From Spartobacteria bacterium (GTDB taxonomy: Bacteria > Verrucomicrobiota > Verrucomicrobiia > Chthoniobacterales > UBA6821): 19,816 bases of DNA. Positions within the stretch are counted from its first letter, which is position 1; the number at the start of each line of letters is the position of its first letter. The translations under genes were made by a program, and so were the position numbers. Below are positions 8,284 through 14,030 of this stretch, in pieces. The stretch covers positions 1-19,816 of the forward strand of contig CANIBV010000018.1 in NCBI GenBank assembly GCA_947466005.1, read 5' to 3'. The notes beneath the pieces are model-generated. The model did not search any database. It was not told the DNA's origin and worked only from the letters and a program-made list of their open reading frames with translations.

Positions 8284-8666
8284 CAGCCGGGTTCTTGGCC
8301 AGGAGTGGAAGGAGTCTCGTGGATCATCTTCCAGAACTGATCGGTTCCCTCCACCAGATCTGCCTGATCGGCCTCCTCGGTCATCGGTAGTTTAGAACGG
8401 AAAAGGAAGTCGCGGATCGTGTTCTTGTGAAGGACGCGATGGATGAGAATCCCCTCGGCATGGCGCTCGAAATAGATGCGGTGATCGCTGCAGCGAAAGC
8501 GGTGCAGCGTGCGTCCATCACGCTGAATCTTGCTGAAGTTGGCTCCTTCGAGGAAGTTGAGATCATCAGGCAGGATCTGGAACTCGGCCAGCAGGTCAAG
8601 TTGGAGATCCTTGGGAAGGGAGCTCATCTCAGCCGCACTTGTGGTATTAAAAATGACTTGAAACAC
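8283..8666 (-). CDS. RelE/ParE-like protein without an antitoxin partner
   Basis: 127-aa protein. Residues 1-92 look like the RelE/ParE small-toxin fold: an initial beta strand (FQVIFN), helices containing LPKDLQLDLLAEF, then the basic hairpin RDGRTLHRFRCSDHRIYFE and a final strand HRVLHKNTIRDFLFR. Residues 93-127 are an acidic, proline-containing tail beyond the usual toxin length. No antitoxin-like ORF lies next to it: upstream is a histidine phosphatase and downstream an aminotransferase. The start is GTG (8664-8666), chosen because the first beta strand begins at residue 2. The GTG start, the one-base overlap with the aminotransferase and the housekeeping context suggest a domesticated or regulatory role rather than an active toxin module; that is inference. 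Confidence 0.72.
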   Translation of the reverse strand: MFQVIFNTTSAAEMSSLPKDLQLDLLAEFQILPDDLNFLEGANFSKIQRDGRTLHRFRCSDHRIYFERHAEGILIHRVLHKNTIRDFLFRSKLPMTEEADQADLVEGTDQFWKMIHETPSTPGQEPG

Positions 8667-8722
8667 ACCTATGAGAGTAACGGGAAGAGGTTGCCGAGTG
8701 CAACGGCTTCGTGAATCCCCTT

Positions 8723-9325
8723 TTATTGCCGTCGGGTGTCGTTCCTGAAGGCTTGGGCATTCAGCGAAATCAGGACGGTGGACTCATGCTCGTAGCTGAG
8801 GATATTAAGCACACCGGTCTGGATGACGAAATGACGGCCCTCGACGGGTGGCAACTCAAGCCATCGGGCGATCAGCACTCGGAGCACGTGGCTGTGGGCA
8901 AAGAGGACCACATCATCCTGGATGTCTTTCAGGCGTTTGATGACCCGATCGCACCGCTCGGCGACCTGATCGGGGGTCTCTCCTCCGGGTGTCGGGTTCA
9001 TGAAGACAGTCCAGGTGGGATCGGTCTCCCGGATCTCCTTGGTGGTAATTCCCTCATACTCGCCGTAGTTCCACTCCGCGAGATCCTCGGTGGTCTCGGC
9101 ACGGTCGAGGAATCCGGCAAGTTCACAGGTCCTCTGTGCACGCTTGCGCGGGCTGCAAAGGACGAGCTTGAAATCCCAGTCGGAGAGTTCCGATTTCAGA
9201 GAGGCCGCCTGACGTTCCCCCTCAAGGGTGAGGGGAATGTCGCTGAAGGAGGTGTGCTTGCCGTTTTTGCTCCACTCGGTTTCACCGTGGCGGACGAGGA
9301 CAATCTGGGGGCCGGAGGAACGCAT
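8723..9325 (-). CDS. Histidine phosphatase family protein (phosphoglycerate mutase-like)
   Basis: Cytosolic member of the histidine phosphatase superfamily (clade 1), 200 aa. The RHGETEW motif gives the phosphohistidine H13. R60 (CSPRKRAQRT), E84 (LAEWNYGEYEG, proton donor) and H144 (FAHSHVLR) complete the active site. The lack of the long insert typical of GpmA argues against the glycolytic cofactor-dependent mutase. CobC, GpmB-like or general sugar-phosphatase activity is possible; the substrate is unresolved. The ATG at 9323-9325 is seven residues before the first strand. Upstream is a 207-base gap rich in inverted repeats and downstream a 56-base gap before the RelE-like gene. Confidence 0.9.
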   Translation of the reverse strand: MRSSGPQIVLVRHGETEWSKNGKHTSFSDIPLTLEGERQAASLKSELSDWDFKLVLCSPRKRAQRTCELAGFLDRAETTEDLAEWNYGEYEGITTKEIRETDPTWTVFMNPTPGGETPDQVAERCDRVIKRLKDIQDDVVLFAHSHVLRVLIARWLELPPVEGRHFVIQTGVLNILSYEHESTVLISLNAQAFRNDTRRQ

Positions 9326-9385
9326 GAAAGAGAAAGGATGAATTAAGAATGATGAAGGATGAAGGGAAAAGGGGATGATCAGGGT

Positions 9386-9410
9386 AAAAAATCCAACTAG
9401 GAAGCGTTGG
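9386..9410 (-). terminator. Possible intrinsic terminator after bioD
   Basis: Read on the minus strand, CCAAC, an 8-base loop and GTTGG are followed by A and then TTTTTT. The stem is only 5 bp, which is weak, but position and orientation fit termination of leftward transcription coming from bioD (stop at 9533). If real, the histidine phosphatase needs its own promoter. Confidence 0.4.
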
Positions 9411-9444
9411 TGTGTTCAGGGGGCGTTTTCAAACATCGGTACAG

Positions 9445-9476
9445 GTTCAGGAGATGGGCTGTTCCATGTCCTGGGC
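9445..9476. other. Long-stem hairpin of unknown role
   Basis: GTTCAGGAGATGG (9445-9457) pairs with CCATGTCCTGGGC (9464-9476) over 13 positions, with one G/G mismatch and two G-T pairs, around a 6-base loop. No T-run follows on either strand. It sits about 55 bases beyond the bioD stop and could be a transcript 3' end stabiliser or part of the repeat element that surrounds it. Confidence 0.5.
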
Positions 9477-9532
9477 TGCTCACATCATCTTTTCATCATT
9501 CAACCCTCATCATTCATACTTTTCGGTGACCT

Positions 9533-10159
9533 TCAGGCTATGGCGAGTTCCAGGTCGGTCTGTCCCGGGAAGATCTCGAAGAGGATCGGGACTCCGCTGA
9601 GTTCGGCAAGGAGGCGTCCGTTCCCCTCGCGGGCCGGATCCGCCACGTCGGAGGGGTGGTTGTTGAGAACAATTCCCGCACAGGTCAGTCCGCGTGCCTT
9701 GATGGACTCGAGGGTGAGCAGGGCATGATTGAGGGTGCCCAGCTTGTTTCGGACGACAAGCAGGACGGGAAGGTTCATCTCCTTGGCGAGATCGGCGGTG
9801 GAATAGGTAGAGGTGAGAGGAACGATCCATCCTCCGACCCCCTCGACTAGAAGCGACCTGTGGGATGCACGGAGGCGTGCATATGTCCCCATGACTTCAG
9901 AGGGATCAAAGGTGCGTCCCTCCAGACGCGCCGCCTCGATGGGGGCGAGGGGAGCTGAGTAGGAGACAGGTGTGACTTCGTCGATTGCCAGTTCGTTATC
10001 AGCGGCAACCTGCAAAGCGAGTGTGTCACCAGGTTCCCCGCAGGAGATCGGCTTCATGGCCACTGTGTCAAAACCGGCCTTACGAAGGCTTCGTGTCAGA
10101 AGGGCAGTGACGAAGGTTTTTCCAGCGTCGGTATCGGTGCCGGTGATGAAGAAGTTCAT
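9533..10159 (-). CDS. bioD: Dethiobiotin synthetase BioD
   Basis: ATP-dependent carboxylation of 7,8-diaminopelargonate to dethiobiotin, the penultimate step of biotin synthesis; cytosolic, normally a homodimer. Its 208 aa are close to the usual 220-230. The P-loop GTDTDAGKT (7-15, K14) has the BioD-specific form. K36-P37 in AMKPISCG and E106 in VEGVGGWIVPL are the other two signature elements, and VVRNKLGTLNHALLT is the expected later segment. The ATG at 10157-10159 is the only sensible start. No other bio gene is in the window, so the rest of the pathway must be elsewhere. Its start is only a few bases from the left boundary of the inverted-repeat-bounded four-helix gene. Confidence 0.95.
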   Translation of the reverse strand: MNFFITGTDTDAGKTFVTALLTRSLRKAGFDTVAMKPISCGEPGDTLALQVAADNELAIDEVTPVSYSAPLAPIEAARLEGRTFDPSEVMGTYARLRASHRSLLVEGVGGWIVPLTSTYSTADLAKEMNLPVLLVVRNKLGTLNHALLTLESIKARGLTCAGIVLNNHPSDVADPAREGNGRLLAELSGVPILFEIFPGQTDLELAIA

Positions 10160-10162
10160 TGG

Positions 10163-10593
10163 GGAGTAGATAGGCTGTTAGGGGGGGAAGGGGGATTAGC
10201 TTTTACGGAGTGAGCGGATCAGTGCATTCAGTACTTTCTCCGTCTCAATGATTTTTTCCTCACACGCAGAATATTCAAGTGCTTCCGGGTAGCCCAAGCG
10301 CATTGATAGGCCTAATTGATAATGAAGCTCCCTTAATGAGCCGAAAGCGATTTCGAGGAATCGCAGATATTCTATTTCACTTTCTCGAGCACATCCCTCC
10401 ACTATATTTGAAGGCACTGAAACGGCTGCGCGTCTCATCTGGGAAGTCAGTCCGTAAATTTCTTCTTTTGGGAACTTCTGCGTCACTCGATAGACTAGAA
10501 GAGTCACTTCATCAGCCAGTTCGAACGCTCTGAGTTTAGAGTGATCTCTCATGCTTTGATCCTAATAGTCTAACAGCCTTCAGTCTAAACTCC
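10163..10593. repeat. Inverted repeats bracketing the four-helix-bundle gene
   Basis: AGGCTGTTAG (10172-10181) and CTAACAGCCT (10570-10579) form a perfect 10-bp inverted repeat on the two sides of the four-helix gene. With small bulges the pairing extends outward: TAGA (10167-10170) with TCTA (10584-10587), and GGAG (10163-10166) with CTCC (10590-10593). On the right the sequence is a run of about 8-nt words, CTAATAGT, CTAACAGC, CTTCAGT, CTAAACTC. On the left, read on the minus strand, it is CTAACAGC, CTATCTAC. The right-hand words also supply the four-helix gene's Shine-Dalgarno site and overlap the ABC ATPase stop codon. Cassette insertion is an inference from this layout. Confidence 0.65.
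10196..10552 (-). CDS. Four-helix-bundle protein (S23 / 23S rRNA intervening-sequence family)
   Basis: 118-aa all-helical protein of the S23 / IVP family (TIGR02436-like). Visible hallmarks are AFELADEVTLLVYRVTQKFP, YGLTSQMRRAAVSVPSNIVEG near residues 33-53, then a helix with RFLEIAFGSLRELHYQLGL. Relatives occur inside 23S rRNA intervening sequences and as free genes in many phyla; their biochemical role is not established. Here the gene is free-standing between bioD and an ABC ATPase. The start is ATG at 10550-10552 with AGGA seven bases upstream, a better Shine-Dalgarno site than most genes here. It is visibly AT-richer than its neighbours and is enclosed by a 10-bp inverted repeat, both consistent with acquisition as a unit. 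Confidence 0.9.
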   Translation of the reverse strand: MRDHSKLRAFELADEVTLLVYRVTQKFPKEEIYGLTSQMRRAAVSVPSNIVEGCARESEIEYLRFLEIAFGSLRELHYQLGLSMRLGYPEALEYSACEEKIIETEKVLNALIRSLRKS

Positions 10594-11457
10594 TGGCGGT
10601 TTCGCCGCCTCCGTGGCTTGCAGAAAGACGGTTTCAAGATCGAGTTGGGGCTGGCGGGCGGTCACGAGTCTGGCTCCCCGGGAGGCCGCCAGCCGGGCGA
10701 TCTCTTCCTGCAACTCGGGACCGGCGTTCTCGATAATGAATTCTGTCTGACCCGTCACTCCCGTCAGGATGTCGAGCTCCCCCTCGCGGACAAGGTGCCC
10801 CTTGGCAAGAATGCCGACCCGATCACAGACTTCCTGAACCTGTTCCAGAAGGTGTGAGGTCAGGAGAATGGTCTTTCCGCGCGCCTTGAGTTGCAGAATA
10901 AGGTCGCGGATCTGACGGGATCCCGCCGGGTCAACGCCGGCGGTTGGCTCATCCAAGATCAGGAGGCGAGGATCGTGGACCATCGCCTGGGCAAGTCCGA
11001 TGCGCTGGAGCATCCCCTTCGAATAACCGCTGATGCGCCGATCTCCCGCCTCGGTGAGGCCGACAAGTTCCAGAAGCTCCTTCACACGGGAACGCAGGGC
11101 TTTTCCACCGAGGCCGCAGAGTTTCCCGTAGAAGGAGATCGTCTCTGCCCCCGTGAGGAATTTGTAGAAGTAGGGATTCTCGGGTAGGAATCCCACGTCA
11201 GTGCGACTTGCGACCTGGGAGCTTGGGACTCCAAAGATCTCGGAGGTTCCCGACGTAGCGTTGACCAGTCCAAGCAGGATCTTGAGCGTGGTGCTCTTAC
11301 CTGACCCGTTCGGGCCGAGGAGTCCGTAGACAGTGCCGGCTGGAATGTCGAGGGAGAGGCCCCTGAGCGCCACGACTTGGCGCCGCCTTAGCGGCACGGG
11401 GAAGATCTTCTCCAGATCACGGATGCGAACGGCGGGAACTGCGGATGAAGTCTCCAT
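10585..11457 (-). CDS. ABC transporter ATP-binding protein (ABC-2 exporter type)
   Basis: Nucleotide-binding subunit of an ABC-2-type exporter, 290 aa, acting at the inner face of the membrane. Walker A GPNGSGKST (48-56), signature SGYSKGMLQR (143-152), Walker B LLILDE (165-170) and switch H202 are all intact. The Q-loop reads FLPENPYFYKFLT, with E93 where glutamine is common; this variant is found in one branch of exporter ATPases. A C-terminal extension of about 70 residues follows. The expected membrane permease is not adjacent: downstream are the four-helix gene and bioD. The ATG at 11455-11457 is 9 bases after the acylphosphatase stop codon, so it is in the proA-acyP transcript. Substrate unknown. 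Confidence 0.9.
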   Translation of the reverse strand: METSSAVPAVRIRDLEKIFPVPLRRRQVVALRGLSLDIPAGTVYGLLGPNGSGKSTTLKILLGLVNATSGTSEIFGVPSSQVASRTDVGFLPENPYFYKFLTGAETISFYGKLCGLGGKALRSRVKELLELVGLTEAGDRRISGYSKGMLQRIGLAQAMVHDPRLLILDEPTAGVDPAGSRQIRDLILQLKARGKTILLTSHLLEQVQEVCDRVGILAKGHLVREGELDILTGVTGQTEFIIENAGPELQEEIARLAASRGARLVTARQPQLDLETVFLQATEAAKPPGV

Positions 11458-11466
11458 GATGATGAG

Positions 11467-11739
11467 TTACGGGATGATACGGAAACCGCGGACTCTCGTA
11501 TCCGGGGTTGAGGGAATCACGGATTCGTTTTCAATGTGTCCGGCCAGATGACTCTCCCGGATTGAGAGGAGGAAATCCTCCACTTCTGAGGTCTCTCCGG
11601 AGGCGAATACCTCTACGCGACCATCGGCGAGATTCCTGACCCAACCGGTCACTTCGTACCCCTTGGCAAGCGAAAGGATCGAGGCACGGAAGCCGACACC
11701 CTGAACCTTTCCTTCATAGAGTGCGTTGATCGTGAGCAT
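11467..11739 (-). CDS. acyP: Acylphosphatase
   Basis: Small cytosolic enzyme, 90 aa, that hydrolyses carboxyl-phosphate anhydrides. The phosphate-cradle motif GKVQGVGFR holds catalytic R18, and GWVRNLADGRVEV holds catalytic N36. The fold is the standard alpha/beta acylphosphatase sandwich. The frame is open further upstream into proA, but the family begins just before this first strand, so the ATG at 11737-11739 is preferred. That leaves 13 bases after the proA stop and 9 bases before the ABC ATPase start, a tight operon. Its position next to proA, whose substrate gamma-glutamyl phosphate is itself an acyl phosphate, is noted as a possible functional link, not shown by sequence. Confidence 0.92.
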   Translation of the reverse strand: MLTINALYEGKVQGVGFRASILSLAKGYEVTGWVRNLADGRVEVFASGETSEVEDFLLSIRESHLAGHIENESVIPSTPDTRVRGFRIIP

Positions 11740-11752
11740 AAAGAAGGCAGCT

Positions 11753-13036
11753 TCACTCCCGGATCTGTCCGGTTCCCCTGATCTGGTACTTGTAGCTGGT
11801 GAGCTCCTCGAGTGCCATGGGGCCTCGGGCATGGAGTTTGTCAGTGCTGATGCCAATTTCACAACCGAAGCCGAACTCGCCGCCATCGGTGAAGCGCGTT
11901 GAGGCATTCCAATAAACGGTGGAGCTGTCGACGCCTTGGAGGAACTTCTCCGCAGCAGCCTCATCGACCGTGACGATCGCGTCGCTGTGACGTGAACCAT
12001 GGGTCTCGATGTGGTTGATCGCTTCGTCGAGAGAGTGAACGACCTTCACGGCAAGAATGGGAGCCAGGAACTCCGTTCGGAAATCCTCACCTGTCGCCTG
12101 CTTCACGAGGGGGTTCGCTTCGAGTGTTTGGGGAAGCAGGGAGAGGGCCTCCTCATCGCAGCGCAGCTCGACACACTGCTCGAGGAGAGCCAATCCTCCG
12201 TCGGCAAGGAATGGGGAGGCGATGTCCCGATGGAGCAGCAGCGTCTCCGCTGCGTTGCAGACACCAGGGCGCTGGCACTTGGCATTGATGATGATCTCTT
12301 TTGCCATGATGAGGTCGGCTGCCTTGTCGACATAGACAGCACAGATTCCGTCGTAGTGCTTGATGACATGCATGCGCGCATGCCGGGCAACGGTCTCAAT
12401 CAGGCCCTTGCCACCGCGTGGGATCATGCAGTCGAGGTGCTTGTCCATCTCACAAAGGATGCGGACGGCCTCACGATCGGTCACGGGAATGAGCTGGATG
12501 GCCGCCTGCGGGAGTCCAGCTGCGGCAGCACCGTCCTGGAGGGCCGCTGCGATTGCCTTGTTGGAATGGATTGCCTCGCTACCCCCGCGCAGGATGACTG
12601 CATTTCCCGCCTTGAGGCAGAGAACGGCCGCGTCACTCGTCACATTGGGTCGGGACTCATAGATGATACCGATGACACCGATCGGAACGCTGATCTTTTG
12701 GAAGAAGAGGGAGTTCTCCTTGGTCCACTCCTTGAGAATGCGTCCCACGGGATCGGGGAGTGATGCCGCCGTCCTGATGCCGTCGGCCATGGCGGTGAGG
12801 CGCTTGTCATCGAGTCGGAGACGGTCGAGCATGGAGGCGGAGAGTCCCGCCGTGACGCCGGTCTCCAGATCAAGTGTATTGGCCGCCAGGATCTCAGCGG
12901 AATGAGCCAACAGCTGGTCAGCCATGGAGAGCAACCCCTTGTCCTTAGTCTCCGAGGAGGTGACCGCAAGGATGCGGGAAGCTGCTCGTGCTGCCTCTCC
13001 AATTGCGTGTAACTGTGCTGTCAGGTCGTCGGCCAT
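11753..13036 (-). CDS. proA: Gamma-glutamyl phosphate reductase ProA
   Basis: NADPH-dependent reduction of gamma-glutamyl phosphate to glutamate semialdehyde, the second step of proline synthesis; cytosolic member of the aldehyde dehydrogenase superfamily. 427 aa, the normal length. Signature elements: PIGVIGIIYESRPNVT, LKAGNAVILRGGSEA, MIPRGGKGLI and the catalytic-cysteine motif CQRPGVCNAAET with C260 as the probable nucleophile. The C-terminal GFGCEIGISTDKLHARGPM is also typical. The kinase partner proB is not adjacent; the gene upstream is divergent and unrelated. It is the first gene of the leftward proA-acyP-ABC operon. The promoter described at 13048-13076 would give an mRNA with almost no leader. 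Confidence 0.97.
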   Translation of the reverse strand: MADDLTAQLHAIGEAARAASRILAVTSSETKDKGLLSMADQLLAHSAEILAANTLDLETGVTAGLSASMLDRLRLDDKRLTAMADGIRTAASLPDPVGRILKEWTKENSLFFQKISVPIGVIGIIYESRPNVTSDAAVLCLKAGNAVILRGGSEAIHSNKAIAAALQDGAAAAGLPQAAIQLIPVTDREAVRILCEMDKHLDCMIPRGGKGLIETVARHARMHVIKHYDGICAVYVDKAADLIMAKEIIINAKCQRPGVCNAAETLLLHRDIASPFLADGGLALLEQCVELRCDEEALSLLPQTLEANPLVKQATGEDFRTEFLAPILAVKVVHSLDEAINHIETHGSRHSDAIVTVDEAAAEKFLQGVDSSTVYWNASTRFTDGGEFGFGCEIGISTDKLHARGPMALEELTSYKYQIRGTGQIRE

Positions 13037-13047
13037 ATGAATGAATT

Positions 13048-13076
13048 ATTATAATAGACCGGAAAGAAAACGGCAA
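13048..13076 (-). promoter_or_regulatory. Sigma70-type promoter for proA
   Basis: On the minus strand TTGCCG (13071-13076) is followed by a 17-base spacer and a perfect TATAAT (13048-13053). The -10 box ends only 11 bases from the proA ATG, so transcription would begin about 4-6 bases before the start codon. The other half of this 154-base divergent gap (13077-13190) must hold the promoter of the rightward gene, but I see no convincing boxes there. Confidence 0.65.
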
Positions 13077-13190
13077 CCGCAGGGTGAGATTGCTGATTGA
13101 CGCATCTCCTTGAAGCGAGGGATTCCCAGGACTTTCGAGTGCTCCTTGTCCCGCATCGACAGCAACTTCCATTCTCACTAGAAACAAGAT

Positions 13191-14030
13191 GTGCGTTACT
13201 TCTTTCTGTTCATCGCTTTTTTTATCGTATCCCCACTCTTCGCTCAGATCCGCGAAGCGACTAACCATGAGACACTGTCCATTGTTGAGAGCGCCACGCA
13301 GCACTTCCGTGAGGAGCTTGGAGTCAATGAGCTGACTGCCCCCCTGGTCGGCAAGGTATTCACTGATCTGGAGCTTTTTCAGCCCCCACCGCTGGATCTG
13401 ATCCGCTCATATAATCTGAAGCAGACCTTCCCTGATCGCTTCCAGACATCACTGCAGTTCGGTGCCCTCGTGGCAAATGGTTTTGTCGCTACCATTGCCC
13501 GCCAAAGGCAGATGCTCATCGATATCGGCCGGGCGCTTATCCGCGAGGCGAATACACTCAGCGCCGGCCAGCGCCTCACCGCCCGAAGCAAGAGTCTCTT
13601 CGAGTTGAGTGATCGTGGTGACTGGCAGGGGCTCCGTGAGGAGCTCAATGCAACCCAGGAGGATGTTGAGAACTCCATGCTCGAACTCAAGGATGGAGAG
13701 ATGGCAGATCTCATCAGTCTCGGTGGGTGGTTGCGAGGCTTCCAGCTCGCCGCTCATGTCACGGCCGACCATTACACTCCGGAGAAGGCATCCGCCATGG
13801 TTCGTCCTCCGGTCATGGATTACTTCATTGCCCGAATGGATTCCCTTAGCCCCATGATGAAGAAGCGCCCGATCGTGATCACCCTCACCTCACGCCTGAA
13901 GACTATCCGATCACTTGCTGTGGATGGAAAGACTCCGACCGCAGGCGATGTCAGCAGGATGAGGGATCTGGCCGACGAGGCGATGGCTGCCGCCCTTTCA
14001 AAGGAATCAAAGGGAACGATTCAACAGTGA
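13191..14030 (+). CDS. Secreted helical protein of unknown function
   Basis: 279 aa, not recognised. A clear signal peptide occupies residues 1-18 (MRYFFLFIAFFIVSPLFA), with cleavage expected after LFA, so the mature protein is probably periplasmic. It has no lipobox. The rest is predicted mostly helical, with no further TM segment and no catalytic motif that I recognise. Amphipathic stretches (LFELSDRGDWQGLREELNA and the DVENSMLELKDGEM region) suggest a soluble helical bundle. The start is GTG (13191-13193); the nearby ATG at 13189 is out of frame. Its TGA overlaps the next gene's GTG (GTGA, 14027-14030), so the two are coexpressed and probably translationally coupled. The function may relate to that peptidase, but nothing in the sequence proves this. 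Confidence 0.75.
   Translation: MRYFFLFIAFFIVSPLFAQIREATNHETLSIVESATQHFREELGVNELTAPLVGKVFTDLELFQPPPLDLIRSYNLKQTFPDRFQTSLQFGALVANGFVATIARQRQMLIDIGRALIREANTLSAGQRLTARSKSLFELSDRGDWQGLREELNATQEDVENSMLELKDGEMADLISLGGWLRGFQLAAHVTADHYTPEKASAMVRPPVMDYFIARMDSLSPMMKKRPIVITLTSRLKTIRSLAVDGKTPTAGDVSRMRDLADEAMAAALSKESKGTIQQ

Larger units (their letters stand above)
9348..9515. repeat. Inverted word repeat between bioD and the phosphatase gene
   Basis: The left arm GAATGATGAA (9348-9357) is perfectly complementary to TTCATCATTC (9492-9501). Nine of its bases also match a second right-arm copy, TCATCATTC, at 9507-9515. The left side continues as AGGATGA words (9335-9363). One left arm facing two right-arm copies is the same plan as at 2777-2831, although the words differ. 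The enclosed segment of about 130 bases holds a strong hairpin and a terminator-like structure, described separately. No ORF is credible inside it. Confidence 0.6.

Noticed and set aside
8690..8704. Small hairpin GTTGC-CGAGT-GCAAC between the phosphatase and RelE-like genes
   Set aside because: Only 5 bp with no T-tract on either strand; too weak to call a terminator.
8711..9346. 211-codon open frame on the plus strand opposite the histidine phosphatase
   Set aside because: The opposite strand has all histidine phosphatase active-site residues; this frame is low-complexity and mirrors it.
11999..12763. 254-codon open frame on the plus strand inside proA
   Set aside because: Antisense shadow of ProA; no family features, and proA motifs continue through the entire stretch.
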